DNA of 13,852 bases from ATZT02 sp964655115 (GTDB lineage: Bacteria > Actinomycetota > Actinomycetes > S36-B12 > UBA5976): assembly GCA_964655115.1 (NCBI GenBank), contig CAZZKM010000027.1, forward strand, positions 1 to 13,852, in the 5' to 3' direction. The notes under the pieces are model-generated. The model was not told where the DNA came from. It was given only the letters and a program-made list of their open reading frames with translations, and did no database searches. Positions within the stretch are counted from its first letter, which is position 1; every line of letters starts with the position of its first letter. This document shows positions 1 to 7,465 of this stretch, piece after piece. The translations under genes were made by a program, and so were the position numbers.

Positions 1-312
1 AACGATTGATGCGAATTCATTTTTGATTTTATCTCTGAATAATTTTTCTTGATCTAAATTCGCACCTACAATTAGCCACCAATCAGGTCCTAGAGTTAGA
101 ACTGTAAATTTTGAATTTTTAAAGGTTTGTCCAACAATTAAAGGAAGCTTTACTTTAAGTGTATTTTCAATTATTTTATGGGATTTACTCTTGGGTTTTA
201 CTCTTACATCAAGTGTTGTGGCGAATGGTTTTTCTTTAATTAAAATATTTTTACTACTTCCAAAAGTTAAACCATTAAGAGGACTATTTTTAAATTTATT
301 TAAATTAGCCAT
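1..312 (-). CDS. soxG: Sarcosine oxidase gamma subunit SoxG, 3' end cut by the window edge
   Basis: This is the small gamma subunit of heterotetrameric sarcosine oxidase, which in known enzymes packs against the folate-binding part of the alpha subunit. Its own chemical role is not well defined. The first 104 codons are present and open, starting at ATG 312-310. The segment LGPDWWLIVG (about residues 81-90) matches the family's conserved LGPDxWL motif. The start lies inside the end of soxA, with an 8-bp overlap ATGGCTAA that contains the soxA stop, so the two are probably translationally coupled. It is the last visible gene of the leftward dmgO-soxBDAG operon. A full SoxG is usually about 180-200 residues, so roughly half is missing. 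The identification rests on the motif plus its position directly after soxA. Confidence 0.85.
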   Translation of the reverse strand, partial: MANLNKFKNSPLNGLTFGSSKNILIKEKPFATTLDVRVKPKSKSHKIIENTLKVKLPLIVGQTFKNSKFTVLTLGPDWWLIVGANLDQEKLFRDKIKNEFASIV

Positions 313-2971
313 CTCGACGCCTATTTTCTTTATCATAGAAGACTGAATCAGCAATTTCTGCAGGAATTATTTCGTTACCAAGAGGTACTTCAACAATTTG
401 GCCAATTTTGTTTCTTCCATTTGAAATCATAGCCAAGGCAAAAGTTCTTTCTAAAACATCAGAAGTGTAAGAACTAGTGACATACCCAATATGAGAATTT
501 TTTGAATTATTTTTAAATGAGTCCTTATTTACTATGTAGGCACCTTCTGGTAACAATTTATTTTTGTCAATTGGCATTAGCCCCACCAAATGGTGACGAT
601 CTGATTTTGCAGTGTCTGATCTTCTGAATGATCTTTTGCCGATAAATTCTTTTTTCTTAGAAACTATCCAGTCCATGCCTAAATCTTGTGGGGTTTGAGT
701 TCCATCTGTTTCTTGTCCAACTATGACAAAACCTTTTTCTGCTCTCAAAACATGCATAGTTTCAGTACCGTAAGGAGTCAGATTAAATTCTTTTCCTTGT
801 TTAAATATTTCTCTCCAAAGTTCTTTGGCATACCATGATTCAATATTTATTTCATAAGCTAATTCACCGGAAAATGAAATTCTGGCAATTCTTGCAGGAA
901 ATCCTGCGACAGGTGCGTGCCTGTTTTCCATAAATGCAAAATTTTCATTAGATACATCCAAATTAGGGGATAGCTTTTTAATTAATTGCCTTGATTTAGG
1001 TCCAACTAATGCAATAGTTGCCCAATGTTCTGTGACTGAAGTGCAAAATACATTTAAATCTGGCCATTCGGTTTGAAGCCATTCTTCTAACCAATCTAAA
1101 ACTTTTGCTGCACCACTTGTAGTAGTAGTCATTAAAAATCTATTTTCACTCAATCTTGTGGTCACACCATCATCGAAAACCATTCCATCTACACCACACA
1201 TAAGACCATATCTACTTGCACCTATTTTTAAATTTGAAAACATATTTGTATAAATTCGATCTAAAAATATTGCAGCATCTGGTCCCTGAATATCAATTTT
1301 TCCTAAAGTTGATGCATCCATAATGGCAACATCGTTTCTAGCAGCTTTGCATTCTCTTAATACCGCTTCGTGCATATTTTCTTTTTCTAATGGGAAATAC
1401 CAAGGTCTTTTCCATTGGCCAACATCTTCCATAGGTGCATTATTTTTTAAATGTTCATCATGAATTGGAGTAGTTCTAATCGGATCGGTTAAAATTCCTA
1501 ATTCTCTTCCTGCAAAAGCTGAGAATGGAAAAGTTACATATGGTGGTCTAAATGTAAGTGTGCCCACTTCATGTGGTTTTTTACCAATTAATTCACTTAG
1601 TAAACCCATCGTGGTAGTTCCACTTGTTTTACCTTGGTCATGAGCTGTTCCAATTGTTGTGTATCTTTTGATGTGTTCAATGGAAGTTAATCCAGCTCCA
1701 ACCGCTCTTTTCAAGTCTCTTAAAGTTGCATCCCGGTGCAAGTCAACAAAAGATGTTTCATCTTGATTTAAATGCAATTCACCAAAATATAAGGCAGTTT
1801 GATTTTCAACTTTTTCAAATTCTCCGTTTGCCCAACCAGTTGAGGATAGGCCTTTAGGAAGTTTTGGCATTTTGAAAGCCTGAATTTTTTCGTCCCAAAT
1901 TGGTTTAAGGTTTAAGAAAGTTGCTAAGTGAACCGTTGGTGTCCAGCCACCAGAAATGGCTAATAAATCTGCGTCTAATTCTTTCGTCTCAGCATCAGAT
2001 TTAATTAAAACTGTATTTAGACAGCCTTGAAAATCAGCTTTGGTATCAATAACTTTAGACCCAAGAATTAATTCTATGTTGGCTTTTTTTATCTTTTGCT
2101 CTAAAGATTTGCTAACTTTTTGTCTAACATCAACTATGGCTTTTACTTTTGTGCCTGATTTATTGATTCTTAATGCATCTTCATATCCAAAATCATCAAC
2201 CGTGAACACAATTGCATTATTAAAAGTTCCAACTCTATATTTATTTAAGTAAGTTGCAGCAGCATGAGACAACATGATTCCTGGTCTATCGTTATTAGGA
2301 AATACTAAAACTCTCTGCATGGCACCTGTGGCAAGAACTATTTCTTTTGCTCTTATATGCCAAGTCCTAATTCTTGCAGTATTTTTATCAATTTTTGAAT
2401 TTAAATGATCTGTTCTTCTCTCCACAGCCACAACGTAATTTTGATCATAAAGACCAATTGCTGTTGTTCTTTGCAAGTGAGTCACATTTTTTTGTTTTAA
2501 ACAATTAATTAACTTTCCTTGAATCTCTTGATTCAATTCACCAATAAAACCTCCAGCTTTTGGTTGATCATCAATGATCATCACTTTTTTGTTTTTAGAA
2601 TATTTATGTAAAGCTTTTAAGCCAGAAAGTCCAGCCCCAATTATTAATACATCAACGTGTTTGTATTTTTTGTCATATCTTGCTTCATCTTTTCTTTCAG
2701 GTAAATCACCTACACCAGCAAGACTTCTAACTTCTAATCCATCTACTAATTCAATCTTGGTGGCAGGAACCATTGGTTCACCACTTCCAGAATCAACTTG
2801 CACCAATGCATGTGGTTCCTCATAGCCAAGTCCAAAAACTCCGCGCGGCCTAAATAAATAGGAGCTTTCAGTAACAACTTTTATGTTATTTCTCAAAAGC
2901 GCTGCAGATAAAGGTTCACCTTTATTTCCGTGGTAAGTCTTGTTATCGAAAATAAATTGAGCACTACTCAT
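305..2971 (-). CDS. soxA: Sarcosine oxidase alpha subunit SoxA
   Basis: This is the large subunit of heterotetrameric sarcosine oxidase, which oxidatively demethylates sarcosine to glycine and passes the methyl carbon to tetrahydrofolate. Domains in order are: an N-terminal ferredoxin-like fold (about 1-85) with RPRGVFGLG and no cysteines, so no iron-sulfur cluster; a dinucleotide-binding domain with GAGLSG (112-117), ATGAMQR (214-220) and NNDRPG (226-231), which binds NAD+ in known enzymes; a second dinucleotide-type segment with SGGWTP; and a C-terminal aminomethyltransferase (GcvT-like) folate region from about residue 520. At 888 residues it is shorter than the roughly 960 I recall for corynebacterial SoxA, but all domains appear present. 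ATG 2971-2969 overlaps the soxD stop by 4 bp (ATGA), and no strong Shine-Dalgarno is visible, so it is probably translated by coupling. The family call is secure. Confidence 0.96.
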   Translation of the reverse strand: MSSAQFIFDNKTYHGNKGEPLSAALLRNNIKVVTESSYLFRPRGVFGLGYEEPHALVQVDSGSGEPMVPATKIELVDGLEVRSLAGVGDLPERKDEARYDKKYKHVDVLIIGAGLSGLKALHKYSKNKKVMIIDDQPKAGGFIGELNQEIQGKLINCLKQKNVTHLQRTTAIGLYDQNYVVAVERRTDHLNSKIDKNTARIRTWHIRAKEIVLATGAMQRVLVFPNNDRPGIMLSHAAATYLNKYRVGTFNNAIVFTVDDFGYEDALRINKSGTKVKAIVDVRQKVSKSLEQKIKKANIELILGSKVIDTKADFQGCLNTVLIKSDAETKELDADLLAISGGWTPTVHLATFLNLKPIWDEKIQAFKMPKLPKGLSSTGWANGEFEKVENQTALYFGELHLNQDETSFVDLHRDATLRDLKRAVGAGLTSIEHIKRYTTIGTAHDQGKTSGTTTMGLLSELIGKKPHEVGTLTFRPPYVTFPFSAFAGRELGILTDPIRTTPIHDEHLKNNAPMEDVGQWKRPWYFPLEKENMHEAVLRECKAARNDVAIMDASTLGKIDIQGPDAAIFLDRIYTNMFSNLKIGASRYGLMCGVDGMVFDDGVTTRLSENRFLMTTTTSGAAKVLDWLEEWLQTEWPDLNVFCTSVTEHWATIALVGPKSRQLIKKLSPNLDVSNENFAFMENRHAPVAGFPARIARISFSGELAYEINIESWYAKELWREIFKQGKEFNLTPYGTETMHVLRAEKGFVIVGQETDGTQTPQDLGMDWIVSKKKEFIGKRSFRRSDTAKSDRHHLVGLMPIDKNKLLPEGAYIVNKDSFKNNSKNSHIGYVTSSYTSDVLERTFALAMISNGRNKIGQIVEVPLGNEIIPAEIADSVFYDKENRRRDG

Positions 2972-3249
2972 TTGGGCCTACTTGGTTGTTTTGTAAATGG
3001 TTTGTAAGAAGGACCAAATTCGTGAGTTAATGTATTTCTCCAAATGTTAAACCACTTTCTACAACCTGCTGAATGAAACCATCTTTCAGCAAACCAACCT
3101 TTGGGATTGTCTCTAAAGAAAATGTATTCCGCCCATTGTTGATCTGTTAAATTTTCAGGATTTTCTGGATATCCAATATGAGCTTGACTTCCATAGTGAA
3201 ATTCAGTTTCATCGCGGGATCCACACCATGGGCAATTAATTAGCAACAT
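2968..3249 (-). CDS. soxD: Sarcosine oxidase delta subunit SoxD
   Basis: This is the small zinc-binding delta subunit of heterotetrameric sarcosine oxidase. It is 93 residues, the normal size. The zinc ligands known for the family are all visible and at the usual positions: Cys6 and Cys9 in NCPWCG, and His59 and Cys63 in FHSAGC. Other family hallmarks are EFHYG (16-20), the GWFAERWFH stretch (51-59) and RKWFN after Cys63. ATG 3249-3247 follows an AGGA ribosome-binding site, with only 9 bp between it and the soxB stop. Its own stop overlaps the soxA start. The gene order B-D-A-G is the standard one. Confidence 0.96.
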   Translation of the reverse strand: MLLINCPWCGSRDETEFHYGSQAHIGYPENPENLTDQQWAEYIFFRDNPKGWFAERWFHSAGCRKWFNIWRNTLTHEFGPSYKPFTKQPSRPK

Positions 3250-3258
3250 AAATTTTTC

Positions 3259-4494
3259 CTAATGCGCAACACCGGCTGCTCCATGTTCATCAATTAAGTG
3301 ACCAGTTACAAAACGATCAAGTGAGTATGGTTTTGCTAATTCATGAGCAGTATTTTTTGCCATAGTCTCTGCCATTACCCAACCGGAACCTGGAGTTGCT
3401 TTAAATCCACCTGTTCCCCAGCCGCAATTGATAAATAAATTTTCAACTGGAGTTAAACCAATAATTGGCGAAGCATCTGGTGCGATATCAACAATTCCAC
3501 CCCAAGTTCTTAAAAGATGAGCTCTTGAAAATATTGGGAATAATTCAAGGGCCGCAGCTAATTGATGTTCAATAACATGAAAACCACCACGTTGTGCATA
3601 AGAATTGTATGCATCAGTTCCTGCACCCATTACTAATTCACCCTTATGGGCTTGACTTACATAAACATGAACAGCACCACTCATGATTACCGTGTCTAAA
3701 ACTTGTTCTAATAATTCTGAAACTAGTGCTTGTAATGGTCTACTTTGAAGTGGAACTCTAAATCCAGCCAAGTTTGCTAAGACTGAGGTATGACCAGCTG
3801 CAACCATTCCAACTTTTTCACAACTAATAAAACCTTGGTTTGTTTCTACTCCAACTACTTTATTGTTAACTTTTTTGAATCCAGTTACTTCGCAACCTTG
3901 AATAATGTCAACACCTAAGTCACTTGCAGCTTTGGCATATCCCCATGCAACCCAATCATGTTTAGCAATTCCACCTCTTGCTTGATAGGTAGCACCTAAA
4001 ACTGGATATCTAACATTTGGAGAAATATTTACTATTGGTGCAATTTTTTTTACTTCTTCAGGAGTTAACCATTGAGAGTCAATGTTATTCATTGAATTTG
4101 AGTAAAAATTTCTTTTTTTACTTCTTAAATCACTTACACTGTGGGCAAGTGTCATTACTCCTCGTTGGTCAAAAAACATTTCATAACCAACTTCTTCTTC
4201 AAGATTTTCCCAAAGTTTTAATGAATGTTCATAAATTCCAGCACTTTCATCCCAAAGATAGTTTGAGCGAATTATGGTTGTATTTCTTCCCATATTTCCA
4301 CCAGCAAGCCAACCTTTTTCTAAAACTGCAATATTTGTCATCCCAAAGTTTTTTGCTAAATAAAAAGCAGTAGCAAGGCCATGTCCACCTGCACCAATAA
4401 TGATTGCGTCATACGATTTTTTAGGAGTTGGATTTTTCCACAAAAAATCTGGATGTTCTGGTAATAAAGCTGTGTGACGTCTTTTTATTGGCAT
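3259..4494 (-). CDS. soxB: Sarcosine oxidase beta subunit SoxB (FAD/FMN flavoprotein)
   Basis: This is the catalytic flavin subunit of heterotetrameric sarcosine oxidase: sarcosine is oxidised at FAD and electrons pass to a covalent FMN at the alpha/beta interface. It belongs to the DAO family and is 411 residues, full length. The FAD-binding motif GAGGHG sits at 34-39, followed by EKGWLAGGNMGRNTTIIRS (59-77), a strongly conserved SoxB segment. RGGIAKHDWVAWGY (173-186) contains His179, which aligns with the histidine carrying covalent FMN in characterised enzymes. The C-terminal GWGTGGFKATPGSG is the second flavin-contacting motif. ATG 4494-4492 lies 2 bp after the dmgO stop, so the two genes are almost certainly cotranscribed. 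Confidence 0.97.
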   Translation of the reverse strand: MPIKRRHTALLPEHPDFLWKNPTPKKSYDAIIIGAGGHGLATAFYLAKNFGMTNIAVLEKGWLAGGNMGRNTTIIRSNYLWDESAGIYEHSLKLWENLEEEVGYEMFFDQRGVMTLAHSVSDLRSKKRNFYSNSMNNIDSQWLTPEEVKKIAPIVNISPNVRYPVLGATYQARGGIAKHDWVAWGYAKAASDLGVDIIQGCEVTGFKKVNNKVVGVETNQGFISCEKVGMVAAGHTSVLANLAGFRVPLQSRPLQALVSELLEQVLDTVIMSGAVHVYVSQAHKGELVMGAGTDAYNSYAQRGGFHVIEHQLAAALELFPIFSRAHLLRTWGGIVDIAPDASPIIGLTPVENLFINCGWGTGGFKATPGSGWVMAETMAKNTAHELAKPYSLDRFVTGHLIDEHGAAGVAH

Positions 4495-4496
4495 AT

Positions 4497-6923
4497 TTAA
4501 GACTTCAACCTTGTCATTTGTGGGTCAAATTGTGGATCATTGCTGACAACTGCTTTTACTTTTTTATCAAAATATTGAATTTCTACTTTTGTTCCAATTG
4601 CAGTTGCTTCAATTGGAAGCCAGGCATATGCAAGGGGAGCGCCAACTGTGTGACCATAGTAAGCAGAAGTTGTGTAGCCCACAACTTTATTATTAACTAA
4701 AACTGGTTCTTTACCCATGACAACATCAAAATCATTTTTAATAACTAAGCAGCAAAGTTTTTTCTTAATATTTTCAGAATTAATTTTTTCATAAGCCTCA
4801 CTTCCAATAAATCCACCAGTTTTTCTAACAGCAAATGAAAGGCCTGCTTCGTAAGGATTGTGTTCACTCGTCATTTCTGCGCCATAAGATCGATAACCTT
4901 TTTCTAATCTCATGGAATTAAATGCACCACGTCCTGCAGGAATTAAACCAAATTTTTTCCCAGCGGTAAATAATGTGTCCCATAGTTTTAGCGCCATATC
5001 AGCTTCTGCATAAATTTCAAATCCAAGTTCACCCACGTAAGAAAGTCTCCAAAGAGTTACAGGCACTTGTCCAAGATAAGTTTTTTTAGATTTGAAATAT
5101 CCTAATGACTCATTAGATAAATCATCATCACAAATACTTTGCGCTAACAATCTTGCTTTAGGACCAAATAACCCTAAACCAATTGTTCCGCCAGTTATAT
5201 CTTTTACAAAAACATCATCTGGTGCTGCGTTTTTTAATCTAACTAAATCCACATTGCCATTTGCACCTAAAATAAAATGATTTTCTTCAATCCTTGTTAC
5301 TGTGACATCACTTAAAATTCCTGCATTCTCAGTAAGTATTAAGCAATATGTAATTGAACCAACTGATTTATCTAATTTTCCTGTTGTCATTTTTTCTAAA
5401 AATTTCAAAGCACCTTTGCCTGAAACTTCAATTCTTTTTAGGGAGGTTATGTCAAATAATCCAACATTTTTTCTTACGTATTGTGCCTCTGCACCAATTA
5501 TTGGTGACCAGTGTTTAGATGCCCATGAATTTCTTTTTGGTGATTTAAATTTAGAAACTAATTTTTTATTTGACTCATACCATTGAGGTCTTTCATAGCC
5601 CGAAGCCTCTAAAAAGTATCCACCTAAAGCTTTTTGTCTTGGATAAAAACCTGTAGTTCTAATCGGTCTTGGTTCTTTCATTGGATCTAGAGGATGAAGT
5701 AAGTCATAAACTTCAACGTAATTTTGTTTGCCTCGCATCTCAATATGCTCAGGACTTAATTGATGTTTTTCAAAACGATTAACATCTGATTCATGAACTG
5801 ACAAAGATGGATGTCCATCTACAAGCCATTCAGCAATTGCTTTTGCAACCCCAGCTGAATGAGTTACCCAAACTGCTTCTGCAGTCCAAAATCCTTTTAA
5901 GTTAGCCCATTCACCCATTAATGGAAAACCATCAACGGTAAATGAAAATAGTCCATTCATGGCGCTATCTATTTTTGATTTCTTTAATTCTGGAATTATT
6001 TTTCCAGAATGTTTAATAGCGCCTTCCCATTCTTTTTTAGTGAAATCTAAAACTGAAGGCATAACTTTTGCTTTATCAAAAGGCAAAATATCTTTTGCTT
6101 TTACTGGTAATGGTTTATGCCCATACCAACCAACACCTAAACCTTTATTTCTTTGACGGTAATAGAGATCTTTATCTTGATGTCTTACAAGAGGCAAAAC
6201 ACATTCCTCTTCTTGATTTTTTAAACTTGGTAATTCTTTAGTCCATGCAAGTTGATGAGCCAGTGGTTGAAGAGCAGTAGGCATGCCAATCATGTCTCCA
6301 ACTTTTGGACCCCAAATTCCTGCACAAGCAATTACTACATCTGCGTCAAAATTTCCTTTATTTGTTTTTACTCCAGTTACTTTTCCATCTGATTTTAAAA
6401 TATCTAACACTTCGTGACGTTCTAAAAATTTTGCACCACGTGCAATTGCTAATCTTCCCATAGCTTCATCAGCTCTCAAAGCTTTTGCTAATCCATCTGT
6501 TGGAACGTGTAATGCACCGATAATTGATTTTTCTTCTAAAAGTGGATGAAGTTTTTTTGCTTCTTTTGCAGAAATTACTTTTGCAGGAATTCCCCAAGCA
6601 GTTGCAATAGAAGCTCTTCTATGAAGTTCGGCTAATCTTTCTTTATTTGTGGCAACTTCTAATGATCCAACTTGTAAGAAACAAGGTTGTCCATCTAAAT
6701 CTAATGAACATAATTTTTCAACTGTGTATTTTGCATAAAGCGCTAAAGATTTACTTGCATTTGTTTGAAAAACTAAACCTGGTGCGTGAGAGGTTGATCC
6801 ACCAGCTGCCCAAAGTGGACCTTGTTCTAAAACTGTGACATCTGTCCAACCTCGTTGAGTTAATTCATCAGCAAGTGCACAGCCAACAATTCCTGCACCA
6901 ATGATGACAACTTTTTTAGACAT
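4497..6923 (-). CDS. dmgO: Dimethylglycine oxidase/dehydrogenase, FAD- and folate-dependent
   Basis: This enzyme converts N,N-dimethylglycine to sarcosine and transfers the released methyl carbon to tetrahydrofolate. The 808-residue protein resembles Arthrobacter globiformis dimethylglycine oxidase (about 830 residues) along its whole length. An N-terminal DAO domain has GAGIVG (9-14) and GGSTSHAPG (41-49); His46 falls where mammalian dimethylglycine dehydrogenase attaches FAD covalently. His223 (LAHQ) and Tyr254 (DLYYR) align with the Arthrobacter active-site His225 and Tyr259. After a linker domain (about 375-440) come the GcvT folate domain, where Asp539 (LSDVTV) aligns with folate-site Asp552, and the GcvT C-terminal barrel. 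ATG 6923-6921 is preceded by a strong GAGGAGA site. It is the first gene of the leftward operon. Oxidase and dehydrogenase cannot be separated from sequence alone. Confidence 0.93.
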   Translation of the reverse strand: MSKKVVIIGAGIVGCALADELTQRGWTDVTVLEQGPLWAAGGSTSHAPGLVFQTNASKSLALYAKYTVEKLCSLDLDGQPCFLQVGSLEVATNKERLAELHRRASIATAWGIPAKVISAKEAKKLHPLLEEKSIIGALHVPTDGLAKALRADEAMGRLAIARGAKFLERHEVLDILKSDGKVTGVKTNKGNFDADVVIACAGIWGPKVGDMIGMPTALQPLAHQLAWTKELPSLKNQEEECVLPLVRHQDKDLYYRQRNKGLGVGWYGHKPLPVKAKDILPFDKAKVMPSVLDFTKKEWEGAIKHSGKIIPELKKSKIDSAMNGLFSFTVDGFPLMGEWANLKGFWTAEAVWVTHSAGVAKAIAEWLVDGHPSLSVHESDVNRFEKHQLSPEHIEMRGKQNYVEVYDLLHPLDPMKEPRPIRTTGFYPRQKALGGYFLEASGYERPQWYESNKKLVSKFKSPKRNSWASKHWSPIIGAEAQYVRKNVGLFDITSLKRIEVSGKGALKFLEKMTTGKLDKSVGSITYCLILTENAGILSDVTVTRIEENHFILGANGNVDLVRLKNAAPDDVFVKDITGGTIGLGLFGPKARLLAQSICDDDLSNESLGYFKSKKTYLGQVPVTLWRLSYVGELGFEIYAEADMALKLWDTLFTAGKKFGLIPAGRGAFNSMRLEKGYRSYGAEMTSEHNPYEAGLSFAVRKTGGFIGSEAYEKINSENIKKKLCCLVIKNDFDVVMGKEPVLVNNKVVGYTTSAYYGHTVGAPLAYAWLPIEATAIGTKVEIQYFDKKVKAVVSNDPQFDPQMTRLKS

Positions 6924-6933
6924 TACTTAATTA

Positions 6934-6940
6934 TCTCCTC
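6934..6940 (-). promoter_or_regulatory. Strong ribosome-binding site of dmgO
   Basis: On the minus strand GAGGAGA stands 10 bases before the ATG at 6923. It is one of the best Shine-Dalgarno sites in the window. It fixes the dmgO start and marks the head of a new operon, unlike the coupled starts downstream. Confidence 0.75.
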
Positions 6941-6950
6941 AAATTACTAG

Positions 6951-6965
6951 TTGCGCTATATGCAA
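6951..6965. promoter_or_regulatory. Candidate IclR-type operator upstream of dmgO (15-bp palindrome)
   Basis: TTGCGCTATATGCAA has inverted half-sites TTGC and GCAA separated by 7 bp. It lies 28 bp upstream of the dmgO start, inside the only spacer between the two operons. Read in matching orientation, it agrees at 12 of 15 positions with the element over the iclR start (12723-12737). That it is an operator, and that the neighbouring IclR protein binds it, is inference. Confidence 0.5.
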
Positions 6966-6970
6966 CAAGG

Positions 6971-6985
6971 TCTTTCATCGCGCAA
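6971..6985. promoter_or_regulatory. Possible second, weaker copy of the dmgO operator
   Basis: On the minus strand TTGCGCGATGAAAGA matches the iclR-proximal element TTGCGCTGTGAGCAA at 10 of 15 positions, with only the TTGCGC half well kept. Its centre is 20 bp from that of the 6951-6965 element, and the heptamer GCAACAA recurs at 6962-6968 and 6982-6988 with the same 20-bp step. This is about two helical turns, a spacing compatible with cooperative binding. It is weaker evidence than for the first copy. Confidence 0.3.
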
Positions 6986-7005
6986 CAACACTCCTATGCT
7001 CATGC

Positions 7006-7044
7006 AAAAGGGGCAGGCACGTCAAGTGCCTGCCCCTTTCTTTT
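7006..7044 (-). terminator. Rho-independent-type terminator after the ABC transporter operon
   Basis: A perfect 14-bp inverted repeat, AAAGGGGCAGGCAC (7007-7020) and GTGCCTGCCCCTTT (7026-7039), encloses a 5-base loop. It is strikingly GC-rich for this AT-rich sequence and starts 14 bp past the stop of the binding-protein gene. Read leftward, the stem ends in four T residues. It should end the iclR-betB-opuA transcript and insulate the dmgO operon. T-rich sequence also flanks the other side, so it could act both ways, although no rightward gene is present there. Confidence 0.85.
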
Positions 7045-7053
7045 ACTACTTAT

Positions 7054-7377
7054 TTATCCCAACCAAGCAGAAACTTTGTCAGGGTTTGCATCAATCCACT
7101 TTTGAGCGGCTGCTGCTGCATCTGTTCCGCCTTCAATATCTGCGGCTACAGAGTTTTGGTCTTCATTTGTCCATTGGAANNNNNNNNNNNNNNNNNNNNN
7201 NNNNNNNNNNNNNNNNNNNNNNNNNNNNNNNNNNNNNNNNNNNNNNNNNNNNNNNNNNNNNNNNNNNNNNNNNNNNNNNGCTTGATCAACACCAGATCCA
7301 GAACAGGCTGCTAAAAGCAGACCTAATGCAACAAATAGCGAAGCAGCCGCTGAACGACTTCTTAACTTTTGTGTCAT
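7054..7377 (-). CDS. opuAC: Glycine betaine/choline-type ABC transporter substrate-binding lipoprotein, interrupted by an assembly gap
   Basis: This should be the extracytoplasmic binding protein that delivers glycine betaine, choline or a similar quaternary amine to the permease encoded just upstream. Only the ends are readable. The N-terminus MTQKLRSRSAAAS leads into a hydrophobic stretch and the lipobox LLAAC (about residues 21-25), so the mature protein is probably lipid-anchored at the cysteine. The C-terminal 41 residues (WTNEDQNSV, AAQKWIDANPDKVSAWLG) match the usual OpuAC ending. The roughly 300-residue family length means that far more than 100 bases are hidden by the Ns. I choose ATG 7377-7375 over an ATG 10 codons upstream (7407) because AGGGAG lies directly before it. 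The ligand-binding aromatic residues are in the gap, so the substrate cannot be read. Confidence 0.82.
   Translation of the reverse strand: MTQKLRSRSAAASLFVALGLLLAACSGSGVDQXXXXXXXXXXXXXXXXXXXXXXXXXXXXXXXXXXFQWTNEDQNSVAADIEGGTDAAAAAQKWIDANPDKVSAWLG
7180..7279. other. Assembly gap of 100 N inside the binding-protein gene
   Basis: Exactly 100 undetermined bases, the size commonly used for a gap of unknown length. The two sides appear in the same frame only because of this arbitrary length. The flanking coding sequences are clearly the two ends of one OpuAC-type protein, so this is missing sequence and not a biological truncation. Confidence 0.97.
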
Positions 7378-7416
7378 GCCTTCTCCCTTGTAGAGATTTT
7401 CTTCCATGTTAATGCA

Positions 7417-7447
7417 TTCAAGAACACATTCTTAATGTTTTCTTGAA
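7417..7447 (-). promoter_or_regulatory. Intergenic hairpin between the permease and binding-protein genes
   Basis: TTCAAGAACACATT (7417-7430) and AATGTTTTCTTGAA (7434-7447) pair as a 14-bp stem with one mismatch around a 3-base loop. It lies in the 88-bp spacer between the permease stop and the binding-protein start. No T-run follows it in the leftward transcript, so it is unlikely to be a terminator. A plausible role is to protect or set processing of the binding-protein mRNA, which in ABC operons is often more abundant than that of the permease. This role is inferred. Confidence 0.5.
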
Positions 7448-7465
7448 ATCGTTGGGATATTGTTA

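Noticed and set aside
2040..2252. Open frames of 62-155 codons on the plus strand opposite the long leftward genes, here and at many other places up to 12356
   Set aside because: They lie opposite genes with clear motifs, have low-complexity translations with no family features, and reflect the low stop frequency of the antisense frames.
7007..7039. GC-rich inverted repeat as an insertion-sequence end or attachment site
   Set aside because: There is no transposase, no partner copy and no target duplication; position and structure fit a terminator after the transporter operon.
6924..7053. Possible glycine or other riboswitch upstream of dmgO
   Set aside because: The spacer is too short, is largely taken up by the terminator hairpin and the candidate operator, and shows no riboswitch core I recognise.
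7378..7407. Ten-codon N-terminal extension of the binding protein starting at ATG 7407
   Set aside because: The extension is charged and precedes a normal lipoprotein signal peptide, and a strong AGGGAG lies right before the inner ATG at 7377.
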